Source: Acidimicrobiia bacterium (lineage in GTDB: Bacteria; Actinomycetota; Acidimicrobiia; Acidimicrobiales; Poriferisodalaceae). Taken from it: a stretch of 64,000 bases of DNA. The notes beneath the pieces are model-generated. The model saw nothing but the letters and a program-made list of their open reading frames with translations, searched no databases and was not told where the DNA came from. The stretch lies in contig JAJEEO010000008.1 in the NCBI GenBank assembly GCA_022820925.1, positions 246,815-310,814 on the forward strand. Direction: 5' to 3'. Shown one piece after another: positions 11,966 to 22,457 of the stretch (the first letter of the stretch is position 1; the number at the start of each line of letters is the position of its first letter). Both the position numbers and the translations under genes were made by a program.

Positions 11966-12847
11966 GTGCACACGCTGGTGTCAACTGATCGCCGCTTGGC
12001 TTGGGCGGCAGCCGCGCTGGCCTTCGCCGTCGGCGCGCTCGCCTTCCCGAACGCAGCAAGCGCCAACTCGATTGACGAGCAATGGCACGTCACCGACCCG
12101 ATCATCGGCCTGTGGGAGCCGCCACGCCCGATCCCCGAACCCAAGTCTCGGTGGCAGGAGCCCCAGCCCGCCGGCCTTGACTCGCTGTCCTTCCCTCACT
12201 TCACCGGCACGGAATTCAACCGGCTGTTCAACACCGCAGGGCTGCCCAACCTCTCGTCGATCACGGACCCGCCGAGCATCACTGATTCGGAGGAGATGGA
12301 CCAAGCCGTACGGATCCGGGCCGAGGATCGCGGCTACCTGCGCCGGCCGCTGCCGCACGACTACTCGTTGCTGCGCTTCATCGACAGCGGGCTCGCGTTG
12401 CAGCGTCCAGCGGCGGAGGCATGGCTGGCACTGGCGGAAGATGCTGCCGAGCACGGCTTCGAGCTGGAGCTCAACTCTGCCTACCGCGGCCACCGTTACC
12501 AGCGCGAGGTGTACCTGCGACCCCTGGACTCGCCCTATGAGATCGACGACCTCGCAGAGCGGATGAAGATGTCGGCACCACCCGGTTACTCCAAGCACCA
12601 CACTGGGTACGCCATCGATATCGGCCAAGCGGGATACAACCGCTTCGGGAGTTCGCCGGCTTATGCGTGGTTGGCTGCGGACAACTTTGCCAACGCCAAG
12701 CGGCACGGCTGGATCCCGAGCTACCCGCCCGATGGCGGTCGGCAAGGCCCGGTGCCCGAGCCATGGGAGTTCACCTACGTCGGCGTCGAGGCGATCCTGT
12801 GCTTCCATCAGCCGCCGGCCGGCGACGATCCTCTCTGCAACAGCTGA
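11966..12847 (+). CDS. Exported D,D-carboxypeptidase, VanY/M15 family
   Basis: About 293 residues with an N-terminal hydrophobic segment ending in AASA, a plausible signal-peptidase site. The catalytic part has NSAYRGHRYQ and SKHHTGYAID, the S-x-H-x-x-G-x-A-x-D zinc signature of M15B (VanY) carboxypeptidases, and the late PWEFTYVG block holding the third zinc ligand region (EPWEF in place of the usual H/W-H/EF). It likely removes terminal D-Ala from peptidoglycan stems outside the membrane. Start GTG 11966 or GTG 11978; neither has a strong ribosome-binding site. It adds to the cell-wall genes at 3-6 kb. Confidence 0.8.
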   Translation: MHTLVSTDRRLAWAAAALAFAVGALAFPNAASANSIDEQWHVTDPIIGLWEPPRPIPEPKSRWQEPQPAGLDSLSFPHFTGTEFNRLFNTAGLPNLSSITDPPSITDSEEMDQAVRIRAEDRGYLRRPLPHDYSLLRFIDSGLALQRPAAEAWLALAEDAAEHGFELELNSAYRGHRYQREVYLRPLDSPYEIDDLAERMKMSAPPGYSKHHTGYAIDIGQAGYNRFGSSPAYAWLAADNFANAKRHGWIPSYPPDGGRQGPVPEPWEFTYVGVEAILCFHQPPAGDDPLCNS

Positions 12848-12894
12848 ACGGTCGGCCCGGGAGCGGCGGAATCGGGGCGAGTAGCGTCTCGCGA

Positions 12895-13980
12895 ATGGCT
12901 GAGACTGCAACCGAGCAACGTGAGATCGATCCCGATCTGCTGAAGAAGCTCGCCTTTCAGGTGTGGACATACAAGAAGGGCGAGATGGTGTCGGCGATGC
13001 TGCACATCGGCGACCAGCTGGGGTTGTTCACCGCCCTCTCGGAGACCCAACCCGCCACGAGCAATGACGTCGCCGAGGCGACCGGCCTCGCCGAGCGGCT
13101 GGTACGAGAGTGGCTGTACGGCGTGGCTGCTGCAGGACTCGTCAATCACGACGACGGCGCCTTCTCGCTGTCGCCCGAGGCCGAGGCGCTGCTCGTCGAT
13201 GAGGAAGGCTCACTGCACTTTGCCATGGGCGCCTTCCGCGGCGGTCTCGGCGACGAGGTCTTGGACTTGATCGTCGATTCGTTCCGCACCGGCATCGGCA
13301 TGACCTACGAGCAGCAAGGCCCCCGGGCGGCTGCCGGCCTGGCCCGCACGACCGGTCCATTCAGCCGCCAGAACCTCACCTCGGTCATCCTGAGCGGTCT
13401 CGACGGCGTCGTGGCCAAGCTCGAACGCGGCGCCAAAGTGCTGGACGTGGGCTGCGGGGCGGGCGTGTCAGCCTGCTTGATCGCTGAGAAGTGGCCTCGC
13501 TCGGAGGTGGTCGGCTTCGATCCCTCGGCCATCGCCATCGCACAAGCCGAAGAGCGCGCCGAAGACGCCGGTTTGGAGAACACAACCTTCATCGAGGCCG
13601 GCGCGGCCGATGTGCCAGCCACGGGCGACTTCGACCTGGCGCTCACCTTCGACTGCCTGCACGACATGCCCCGGCCCGACGACGCACTCGACGCAATCCG
13701 GGCCGCGCTGGACGCCGACGGCACGCTGCTCATCAAGGACATCCGCTCGAAGGGCGATTTCGACCAGGACCGGCGCAACCCGATGCTGGCCATGTTCTAC
13801 GGATTCTCCGTCACGAGCTGCTTGCAGTCGGCGCTGAGCGAGCCGGGCGGCATGGGACTTGGGACGCTCGGTCTCTATCCCGACAAGGCCCGGGAGATGG
13901 CCGCCGCCGCAGGATTCACCCGATTCGTCGAGCACGACTTCAACGACGCCGCAAACCTCTACTACGAGGTCCGCCCCTGA
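12895..13980 (+). CDS. Class I SAM-dependent methyltransferase with winged-helix N-terminus
   Basis: 361 residues. An N-terminal dimerisation/winged-helix-like segment (SNDVAEATGLAERLVREWLYG) precedes the Rossmann core, with motif I VLDVGCGAGVSACL near residue 185 and the acidic GFDPS of motif II. The layout resembles mycobacterial Rv2258c-type methyltransferases. Substrate unknown. ATG 12895 was chosen as the first residue of the conserved N-terminus; upstream sequence in frame overlaps the VanY gene. Its last 19 bases overlap, on the opposite strand, the end of the permease gene. Confidence 0.85.
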   Translation: MAETATEQREIDPDLLKKLAFQVWTYKKGEMVSAMLHIGDQLGLFTALSETQPATSNDVAEATGLAERLVREWLYGVAAAGLVNHDDGAFSLSPEAEALLVDEEGSLHFAMGAFRGGLGDEVLDLIVDSFRTGIGMTYEQQGPRAAAGLARTTGPFSRQNLTSVILSGLDGVVAKLERGAKVLDVGCGAGVSACLIAEKWPRSEVVGFDPSAIAIAQAEERAEDAGLENTTFIEAGAADVPATGDFDLALTFDCLHDMPRPDDALDAIRAALDADGTLLIKDIRSKGDFDQDRRNPMLAMFYGFSVTSCLQSALSEPGGMGLGTLGLYPDKAREMAAAAGFTRFVEHDFNDAANLYYEVRP

Positions 13981-15746
13981 CGCTGGGCTGTGCTCGGGCG
14001 GCGACGAGAGCTGTGCACGATCACGACCGCGGTGAGGATCTCGGCCTCGAGATACTGGCGGTGGCTGACCTCGTTCGCGTAGTGCCGCAGGAGTCGCACC
14101 GCGGCATCCCGACCGATCTCGGTCTCCATCGTTTCGGCCTCGGGCTCGGCCAGCAGAGCGATGCGCTCCTCGAGGTTCTGAGCACCGCTTGGGGCACTTA
14201 CGAACTCCAGCACGGCTCGCGCACCCGAGATTCCGAGAGTCGCCTGAACCCACCGCCGTCTGTCCGGACCCGACGGAGACTGCTCGCTGATCACGGCCAG
14301 CGCTTCCTCCGCTACCGCTTCCAGCCTGGCCACGCTGTCCGCATCGCAGCCGTGCCGAACCGCATGCGCCCCGACGAAGTGCTTCAGCTCCGCCGTGCTC
14401 TGTGCGGAGAGCTCGACGATGAGACTTGCGCGGCACCCGATCAAGCTGTTCGCCACAACTGTCACGACAAGTACGAGGCTGCCGGCTGTCAGGCCGTTCT
14501 GCGAGACGGCAGCCCACACGACGCCCTGCGGGAGCGACAGGACGCCGAGTTCGACGCTCAGCCCCACCGCGAGGGGCACGGCCACTACGACTGCGTCACG
14601 TGCACTGCGCAGGCGCTGTACTGAGCTGATCACGATGCGCACCACGAGTGGCACCAAGGCCACGATCACGTAGGCCGCCAGGATCGGCCGAGGGATGGCA
14701 ACGGCGACCGCCCACAGCTTCGGGACGAACGCCGCTATCAGGAAGAAGCAGCCGGCAACGATTCCGACACGGCGCGATGCGCACCGCGTCTGATTGATGA
14801 ACGCAGGCCCGACGCCGGCAATCGTCACCGGCAGCGATCCGACGACGCCGGAGGCGATGGTCCCGACGCCAGTGCGCCAGTTGGCTCGCTGCACTTCACG
14901 AAAGTCCAACGCTCGCGGCGTCCGCCAAGAGACCAAGCGTGTGTTGGACGCAACGCCCTGGGAGCGAACGAGGATGGCGAACGAGACGATGAGGAACGAG
15001 GGCAGCATCGACACGAAGGTCTCATAATCGATATTCCAACCCGGGCTGCTGCCGATCTCGGCAAGTCCCACCCAGGCTGCGTCCGCCACGAGGTCGAAGT
15101 CGTAGGCGCCCACGGCGATCGCGCCCACCAAGCCCGTGCCGACCCCTGCCGCCGGCGCCCAGATTCGCCACGACCTCGGAGCCCACAGCGCGATGGCCGC
15201 GATGACGGCCACGGTCAGCAGGACGCTGATCGGCACGAACCAGTCGAGGCGCGCCTCAAGCGAACTCCCCGCGTCCGCGAGCACGGGTACCAGCGCTGCG
15301 AATGCCAGCACGAGGACCGTGCCGCGTACCTGCGGTGTCACGACTCGACGCAGGTACGACAATCGCAGGCCGATCACGATCTGGAAGAAGCCAGAAACCA
15401 CGACGAGCGCCGCCATCGTGGCGGGACCGCCGCTCGCCAGCGCCAAAATGCAGAACGGCAGGCTGACCAAATCGACCGTTGCGACATACAGGCTGTCGCT
15501 GCGCAGACGTCCGAGGCGCACGGTGAGCAGCAGCGTCGTGGCGACGCACACCACCATCGACGCCACGACGGCGCGCGCCGCGACGGCATCTGTTTCGCCG
15601 GCGAGCTGGGACACGAGCGCTGGCAGGATCGCCAGCGGCACCACCATCAGCAGCGACAGTTGGCCGGCGATGCCCGCAGCGGCCCGTCCAGTCGGATACT
15701 CGTCCGGCTCGTACGTCGGTGCCAGCGGGGCACCGCCCGCGGTCAC
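13962..15746 (-). CDS. NCS2-like permease fused to a cytosolic kinase-like ATPase domain
   Basis: 594 residues. Residues ~20-435 hold about 12-14 hydrophobic segments resembling the nucleobase:cation symporter-2 family, including GVGPAFINQTR and SRRVGIVAG followed by PKLWAV, which echo the conserved second half of xanthine/uracil permeases. Residues ~440-594 are soluble; ARLEAVAEEALAVIS, with LRHYANEVSHRQY near the end, resemble anti-sigma/RsbW-type histidine-kinase-like ATPases. The fusion is odd for a transporter and could be sensory. Start GTG 15746. Convergent with the methyltransferase gene. Confidence 0.6.
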   Translation of the reverse strand: MTAGGAPLAPTYEPDEYPTGRAAAGIAGQLSLLMVVPLAILPALVSQLAGETDAVAARAVVASMVVCVATTLLLTVRLGRLRSDSLYVATVDLVSLPFCILALASGGPATMAALVVVSGFFQIVIGLRLSYLRRVVTPQVRGTVLVLAFAALVPVLADAGSSLEARLDWFVPISVLLTVAVIAAIALWAPRSWRIWAPAAGVGTGLVGAIAVGAYDFDLVADAAWVGLAEIGSSPGWNIDYETFVSMLPSFLIVSFAILVRSQGVASNTRLVSWRTPRALDFREVQRANWRTGVGTIASGVVGSLPVTIAGVGPAFINQTRCASRRVGIVAGCFFLIAAFVPKLWAVAVAIPRPILAAYVIVALVPLVVRIVISSVQRLRSARDAVVVAVPLAVGLSVELGVLSLPQGVVWAAVSQNGLTAGSLVLVVTVVANSLIGCRASLIVELSAQSTAELKHFVGAHAVRHGCDADSVARLEAVAEEALAVISEQSPSGPDRRRWVQATLGISGARAVLEFVSAPSGAQNLEERIALLAEPEAETMETEIGRDAAVRLLRHYANEVSHRQYLEAEILTAVVIVHSSRRRPSTAQRQGRTS

Positions 15747-15924
15747 GCAAATACCTTAGTAATGAAGCAAATTCACGGTCGAAGCCACGCTCGGAATGGG
15801 CACCTTGCCGCCCCGGGAGGCACCGCGGGGCAAACCTCTAGATTGAGGACGCGGCCGGCGCGGACTCCACTGCCAGTGCAGTTCAGTGCATCTGCCGCCA
15901 ATGCCGCCAACCGGGGAGTTGTCC

Positions 15925-18204
15925 ATGGCTGTTCACGCGAGTACTCCGATCGAGCTGATCGAAGGGGTGTACGCCGGGCTGGGCGACGCCGTGGCGTTCG
16001 GGCGTGAGCGGGTGGGCCGCGCGCTCACGCTGTCGGAGAAAATCCTGATAGCGCACCTGTCCCACCGTGAACAGGAACTTGAACGAGGCCTCTCCTACGT
16101 GGACTTGGCGCCCGATCGCGTCGCCATGCAGGACGCCACGGCACAGATGGCGTGGCTGCAGTTCATGACCGCCGGGCTGGACGAGGTGGCGGTGCCCACC
16201 ACGACCCACTGCGACCATCTCATCCAAGCTCGCGAGGACGGCAAGCGCGATCTGCTCGCCGCCTCAGAGAACAACGAGGAGGTGTACGACTTTCTCGAGA
16301 GCGTGTGCGCCCGCTACGGCGCAGGCTTCTGGAAGCCCGGCAGCGGCATCATTCACCAGGTCGTGCTCGAGCAGTACGCCTTTCCCGGCGGGATGATGAT
16401 CGGCACCGACAGCCACACGCCCAATGCCGGCGGGCTGGGCATGGTGGCGGTCGGCGTAGGAGGCGCCGACGCGGTCGACGTCATGACCGGCTTCGCCTGG
16501 AACGTGCGGTGGCCCAAGGTCATCGGCGTGAACCTGGTCGGCGAGCTGTCCGGTTGGAGTGCGCCGAAGGACGTCATCCTGAAGGTGGCCGAAATCCTCA
16601 CCGTGTCCGGCGGCACCGGCGCGATCGTGGAGTACTTCGGCCCGGGCGCCGAATCGCTGAGCGCCACCGGCAAGGGCACGATCTGCAACATGGGTGCCGA
16701 GATCGGCGCCACCACGTCGCTGTTCGGCTACGACGCCGCGATGGCACGCTACCTGTCGGCCACCGGGCGCGCTGCGGTGGCCGCGGCGGCCGACGGGGTC
16801 GCCGAGCACCTGCGGCCCGATGACGAAGCGATGGCCGACCCCGGCGCCCACTACGACCAGGTCATCGAGATCGACCTGTCCCAACTGCGGCCTCACATCA
16901 ACGGTCCCCACACGCCCGACCTCGCCCGCGAAGTGTCTGCCTTGGGGGTGGAGGCCGCAGCCGAGGGCTGGCCGCTGCAGATCAGCGCAGCGCTCATCGG
17001 CAGCTGCACCAACTCCAGCTACGAGGACATCACCCGCGCTGCCTCGATCGCCCGTGATGCGGCTGCCAAGGGGCTGCGGGCACGGACGCAGCTGCTCGTG
17101 ACGCCCGGTTCGGAGCAGGTTCGGGCCACCATCGAGCGTGACGGGCTGCTCGCCGACTTCGAAGCGCTCGGCGCCACCGTGCTGGCGAACGCCTGCGGAC
17201 CCTGCATCGGTCAGTGGGACCGCTCGGGTGACGAGAACTACGTGCCGGGCCAGGCGAACGTGATCGTCACGTCCTACAACCGCAACTTCCCCAAGCGCAA
17301 CGATGGCGACGCAGCGACGCTGGCATTCGTGACGTCGCCCGAGACCGTCATGGCGCTGGCGTTGGCGGGAACGCTGGACTTCGATCCCGTGGACGGCGTG
17401 CTGCACACCGATGCCGGGGACCCGGTCACGTTGCCGACACCGGTGGGCGTCGAGCTGCCGCCGGCCGGCTTCGATCCCGGCGAGAGCGGGTTCGTGGCGC
17501 CGCCGGCCGACCGGGGCAGCGTCGAGGTGCGTGTCTCGCCGACATCAGATCGCCTGCAGGTGCTCGAGCCGTTCGCAGCGTGGGACGGCAACGACTACGC
17601 AGATCTCCCGGTGCTGGTCAAGGCCAAGGGCAAGTTCACCACCGACCACATCTCGATGGCCGGTCCGTGGCTTCGTTATCGGGGTCACCTCGAGAACATC
17701 TCGGGCAATCTCTACCTCGGTGCGGTGAACGCCTTCGACGGCTACGACGTCGGGCATGGCAAGAACCAGTTGACCGGCGAGACGCAGCCGTACCCGGAGA
17801 TCGCGAAGGCCTATCACGCCGCCGGCGTGAACTGGGCGGTGATCGGCGACCAGAACATGGGCGAGGGCTCGAGCCGTGAGCACGCCGCCATGGAGCCGCG
17901 CTTCCGGGGCGGCTTGGTGGCGCTGTGCCGAAGCTTCGCCCGCATCCATGAAACCAATCTGAAGAAGCAGGGCATGCTGCCGCTGACCTTCGCAGACCCC
18001 GCTGACTACGACCGCATCGATGAGGACGACCGGATCTCGGTGGTGGGGCTTGCCGATCTGGCACCGGGTCGCCCGGTCACCGTCGAGGTGCGCAAGCCAT
18101 TGGGCGATACGTTCTCGTTCGAGGCCAACCACACGTTCAGCGACGACCAGGTGGAGTGGTTCAAGGCGGGTTCGGCGCTCAACATCATCCGAGCCTCGCT
18201 CTGA
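15925..18204 (+). CDS. acn: Aconitate hydratase
   Basis: 759 residues, the length of the mitochondrial-type aconitase. It isomerises citrate to isocitrate in the TCA cycle. [4Fe-4S] ligands are seen in [10 protein letters not shown] and NACGPCIG; the swivel domain contains [15 protein letters not shown], the substrate-binding serine loop. ATG 15925 is preceded by GGGGAG at a good distance; in-frame upstream codons at 15886 and 15901 lack this. A perfect hairpin terminator follows. Citrate synthase is nearby at 20923. Confidence 0.95.
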   Translation: MAVHASTPIELIEGVYAGLGDAVAFGRERVGRALTLSEKILIAHLSHREQELERGLSYVDLAPDRVAMQDATAQMAWLQFMTAGLDEVAVPTTTHCDHLIQAREDGKRDLLAASENNEEVYDFLESVCARYGAGFWKPGSGIIHQVVLEQYAFPGGMMIGTDSHTPNAGGLGMVAVGVGGADAVDVMTGFAWNVRWPKVIGVNLVGELSGWSAPKDVILKVAEILTVSGGTGAIVEYFGPGAESLSATGKGTICNMGAEIGATTSLFGYDAAMARYLSATGRAAVAAAADGVAEHLRPDDEAMADPGAHYDQVIEIDLSQLRPHINGPHTPDLAREVSALGVEAAAEGWPLQISAALIGSCTNSSYEDITRAASIARDAAAKGLRARTQLLVTPGSEQVRATIERDGLLADFEALGATVLANACGPCIGQWDRSGDENYVPGQANVIVTSYNRNFPKRNDGDAATLAFVTSPETVMALALAGTLDFDPVDGVLHTDAGDPVTLPTPVGVELPPAGFDPGESGFVAPPADRGSVEVRVSPTSDRLQVLEPFAAWDGNDYADLPVLVKAKGKFTTDHISMAGPWLRYRGHLENISGNLYLGAVNAFDGYDVGHGKNQLTGETQPYPEIAKAYHAAGVNWAVIGDQNMGEGSSREHAAMEPRFRGGLVALCRSFARIHETNLKKQGMLPLTFADPADYDRIDEDDRISVVGLADLAPGRPVTVEVRKPLGDTFSFEANHTFSDDQVEWFKAGSALNIIRASL

Positions 18205-18209
18205 CGCGA

Positions 18210-18240
18210 GGAAGCCGGCCCGGGGGGAGGGCCGGCTTCT
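18210..18240 (+). terminator. Intrinsic-like terminator after aconitase
   Basis: GAAGCCGGCCC (18211-18221) pairs perfectly with GGGCCGGCTTC (18229-18239) around a 7-nt loop, with a G-T pair extending it. The trailing T content is modest. It lies 7 bases after the aconitase stop. Confidence 0.75.
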
Positions 18241-18420
18241 TCGCTGAGGTCGCTGGGCGTGGGGGACGCTTCGACCTGTTGCCGGTCGGAGCGGGGGCTC
18301 CCGATCCGGCGTTCGCCTGCCTGGGTGGGGGGACACCGTGCGGCAGTGCGATATGTAGAGCGGTTTGGGGTAACCGCTTGAGATCAAATTAGCGCTGGCT
18401 CTACTATCGGGCCAGCAGTT

Positions 18421-18469
18421 AGTGCAGATAGTTTCAATCTCTTTGAGAGATAATGCGCCGCCCTGCACT
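18421..18469 (+). promoter_or_regulatory. LysR-type operator region (T-N11-A box) before the regulator gene
   Basis: At 18437-18451 lies ATCTCT-TTG-AGAGAT, a perfect 6-bp inverted repeat that fits the LysR T-N11-A box. It is flanked by a second inverted repeat, AGTGCAG (18421-18427) and CTGCACT (18463-18469). It sits 30 bases before the LysR ATG, where autoregulation sites are usual. The local base composition is visibly more A/T-rich than the genes. Confidence 0.6.
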
Positions 18470-18480
18470 ATCGTGACCTC

Positions 18481-19398
18481 ATGGACCTCAAGTACCTCGA
18501 AGCGCTGGCCGCAGTAGCCGAGCATGGGCGCTTCTCCGCCGCTGCACGAGCGCTGCACACCGTGCAGTCCAACGTGTCGAGCCACATCGCCAAGTTGGAG
18601 GACGAATTGGGCGCGGTGCTCGTGGATCGCGCGGTGGGATCGCTGACGTCCGAAGGCGAAGTAGTGCTGGCACGCACCAAGCGCATCAACTCCGAGATCG
18701 CCGCGATGCGCGCCGATGTCGCGTCGATGACCTCTCATATCACCGGGGAGGTGAGCCTCGGCATCATCGGCACTCCCGGAAGATGGCTGCTGCCCCCGTT
18801 CCTCGATGAGCTGCGGCGGCGCCATCCCGATGTGGACGCCATGGTGGTCGACTCCACCACCCTGGCGCTGATCCGCCTGCTTGAAGGCGGCGAACTGGAC
18901 CTCGCCGTGATGAACGCTCCGCTCGACCACGAGGAGTTGGTGGCGACTCCCCTGTTCGCCGAGGAATTCGTGGTCATCGCCCCCACCGGGCACGCCTTGG
19001 CTGAACAGGGCGACCGTGAGGTGGGCTTCGCCGAACTCGAGCAGCACGAGTTGCTGCTCGGACCGCCGGGCTCGGTGATGCGCATGCAGATCGATTCTGC
19101 CGCGGCCCGGCACGGGGTGACCTTGAGGACGCTGGCCCAACTCGACGGCATCCGGCTGACGGCGACGCTGGCTTTCCAGGGCTACGGCCCGGCGATCGTG
19201 CCGATCACTTCGATTCCCGTCTGGACCGACCGAGGTGACTGGAGCGTGCTCACCGTGACTGGCTTGCCTCCCCGCCAGGTCGCGCTTGCGATCCGCCGCC
19301 GGGGCATGCTCTCCGCGCCAGCAGCTGCAGCGCGTGACGTGCTGCGCAAGGTGATGCGCAGCGTCGCCCGCCGCATCCCCGGTGTAACTGCGTCATAG
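18481..19398 (+). CDS. LysR-family transcriptional regulator
   Basis: 305 residues. The N-terminal winged helix-turn-helix (YLEALAAVAEHGRFSAAAR, then VQSNVSSHIAKLE) is followed by a periplasmic-binding-protein-like effector domain starting near TGEVSLGIIG. It is close to CbbR/CysB-like members in layout. The likely operator is directly upstream. Targets are unknown; neighbours are aconitase, a carboxyltransferase and citrate synthase, so central carbon control is one possibility. Confidence 0.9.
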   Translation: MDLKYLEALAAVAEHGRFSAAARALHTVQSNVSSHIAKLEDELGAVLVDRAVGSLTSEGEVVLARTKRINSEIAAMRADVASMTSHITGEVSLGIIGTPGRWLLPPFLDELRRRHPDVDAMVVDSTTLALIRLLEGGELDLAVMNAPLDHEELVATPLFAEEFVVIAPTGHALAEQGDREVGFAELEQHELLLGPPGSVMRMQIDSAAARHGVTLRTLAQLDGIRLTATLAFQGYGPAIVPITSIPVWTDRGDWSVLTVTGLPPRQVALAIRRRGMLSAPAAAARDVLRKVMRSVARRIPGVTAS

Positions 19399-19444
19399 AG
19401 CATGCGCTGATCGCCTCGCCCTCTCGTCGCTCCGCCATTACCTC

Positions 19445-19492
19445 CCGCTCTTGTTCGCTTCGCTCACGGGCCGCTCGGGCCACGGCTTCGCC
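19445..19492. repeat. 48-bp interspersed repeat, copy 1
   Basis: Identical over 48 bases to 25684-25731. It begins CCGCTCTTGTTCGCTTCG and ends CACGGCTTCGCC. A short further match (CGGCTCAGCCTC) follows both copies a few bases later. Each copy lies just upstream of a plus-strand gene. Confidence 0.8.
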
Positions 19493-19521
19493 ATTCGGCT
19501 CAGCCTCGTAGCCTCACCACA

Positions 19522-20859
19522 GTGGAATTGCAGCTACGGGCTGGCGCCAGTGGGCATGTCACCGCCGGCGTCGCCACGCTCGGCGGGCGGACGGCCATGC
19601 TCATCTCCGCCGACAGCCCCCACCGGCGCGGTGCCCTTGCTCCTGCCGACAGCGAGACGATCGTCGCCGGTCTGCAGACCGCGCTCGCCAAGCGGCTTCC
19701 TGTCGTGCTCATGCTGTCCTCGAGCGGCGCCGACGCGCATCACGGCGTCGCTGCGCTGCACGGCTGGGGCGAGGCCGCTCGGGTGCTCGTTCGCTGCTCG
19801 GGTGTGGTCCCGATCCTGGCCGGGGTCACAGGCCCGGCAATCTCGGGCATCGCACTGCTGATTGGCCTCGCCGACATCGTCGTGATGGCCGACGACGCGT
19901 ATGCGTTCGTCAGCGGTCCCGTGCCAGTGCAGGAGATGACCGGTGTGGTCATCGGGCCGGAAGAACTCGGCGGCGCGCCGATCCACGCCCGCGCCTCCGG
20001 GACGGCGTGCGCAATCACCTCCGCGGATGACGTGCTCGAAACGCTGACCGAGATGCTGGGATACCTGCCGCACCATTGCGACGAGCTGCCGCCGACCATC
20101 GACACTGCCGACCCGCGCGGGCGGCTCACCCCCGAGGCCGGCACCCTGCTGCCCACACAGGCGACCGGCGCATACGACGTGCGCGACATCATCGGCGAGC
20201 TAGTCGACGACGGCTGCTTTGTCGAGTTGAGAACCGGCTGGGCGCCCAACATCGTGACCGGCTTCGCATCGCTGGGGGGCTACTCGGTAGGCGTGCTGGC
20301 CAACCAGCCGATGAGCATCGCGGGCACGCTCGACATCGCCGCCAGCCAGAAGGGCGCCCGCTTCGTCAACTTCTGCGACGCCTTCGGCCTGCCGCTGATC
20401 ACGCTGGTGGACACGCCCGGCTTCTACCCCGGCAAGGACTTGGAGTGGCGCGGCATGATCCGCCACGGCGCCCAGCTCGCCTTCGCCTATGCGCGGGCCA
20501 CCGTGCCACGGGTAGCCGTGGTGCTGCGCAAGTCCTACGGGGGCGCGTACATCGTCATGGACTCCAAGACGATGGGCAACGACCTCTACTTGGCATGGCC
20601 GAGCGCCGAACTGGCCGTGATGGGTGCCTCCCAGGCGGCCCAGATCCTGCGCCGGGGCGCCGACCCCGATGAGGTCGCCGACTACGTCGCCGACTACGAG
20701 GACACCTACCTCAACCCCTATGTCGCCGCCGAACGCGGCTACGTCGACAGCGTGATCGACCCGGCCCACACCAGACGAGAACTCGTCGACACACTCGACA
20801 TGCTCTCGACCAAGCGCGAGCGGCTGCGCCAGCGCCGGCACGACAACACGCCCCTGTAA
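19522..20859 (+). CDS. Acyl-CoA carboxylase carboxyltransferase (beta-subunit family), short form
   Basis: 445 residues. The C-terminal half is a clear biotin-dependent carboxyltransferase: YDVRDIIGELVDDG, LVDTPGFYPG, RKSYGGAYIVMDSK and MGASQAAQILRR, which bind acyl-CoA and carboxybiotin. The N-terminal half retains the crotonase-like fold (GPAISGIALLIGLADIVVM) but is divergent, and the usual leading ~60 residues (the RGKLTARERI region) are missing. Full-length enzymes are about 510-530 residues. The substrate cannot be assigned; no biotin carboxylase gene is nearby. Start GTG 19522. Confidence 0.8.
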   Translation: MELQLRAGASGHVTAGVATLGGRTAMLISADSPHRRGALAPADSETIVAGLQTALAKRLPVVLMLSSSGADAHHGVAALHGWGEAARVLVRCSGVVPILAGVTGPAISGIALLIGLADIVVMADDAYAFVSGPVPVQEMTGVVIGPEELGGAPIHARASGTACAITSADDVLETLTEMLGYLPHHCDELPPTIDTADPRGRLTPEAGTLLPTQATGAYDVRDIIGELVDDGCFVELRTGWAPNIVTGFASLGGYSVGVLANQPMSIAGTLDIAASQKGARFVNFCDAFGLPLITLVDTPGFYPGKDLEWRGMIRHGAQLAFAYARATVPRVAVVLRKSYGGAYIVMDSKTMGNDLYLAWPSAELAVMGASQAAQILRRGADPDEVADYVADYEDTYLNPYVAAERGYVDSVIDPAHTRRELVDTLDMLSTKRERLRQRRHDNTPL

Positions 20860-20922
20860 GCCGTCGGATTCGCGGCGGGGCGACTTATTGGGTACATTCG
20901 GCGGCGCGAACAAGGGGGACTG

Positions 20923-22194
<1,272 letters not shown>

Positions 22195-22250
22195 CCAGCT
22201 CTCCGGACTCTGCTCTGGGGCAGACGAGGACGTTCCGGTTAGGGAGTGAC

Positions 22251-22457
22251 ATGCACGTGGTACGAATCCACCCGAACGCAGACGAAGGCGTCTCGTTCTG
22301 GGCCGAGGACGACCGTGGGTTCAACGGAGGCGCGGACGACCTCGCCGATCTCTTGGCGATGATCGCCGAGTACGTCGCTGCCGACTCTCGTATTGGCGAA
22401 TGGCGGGCGGAGTTGGTCCCCGGTCAGCAATCGTCCAGCGTCGTGGCGCAGCACTGA
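22251..22457 (+). CDS. Small HicB/DUF1902-like protein
   Basis: 68 residues, start ATG 22251 with AGGGAG six bases upstream. The pattern MHVVRIHPNADEGVSFWAEDD followed by a helix (ADDLADLLAMIAEYV) resembles the ferredoxin-like HicB/DUF1902 fold: strands with an acidic WxAxxxD motif, then an amphipathic helix. HicB-type proteins are often antitoxins. No HicA-like partner was found beside it, so an orphan is likely. The assignment is by pattern only. Confidence 0.5.
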   Translation: MHVVRIHPNADEGVSFWAEDDRGFNGGADDLADLLAMIAEYVAADSRIGEWRAELVPGQQSSSVVAQH

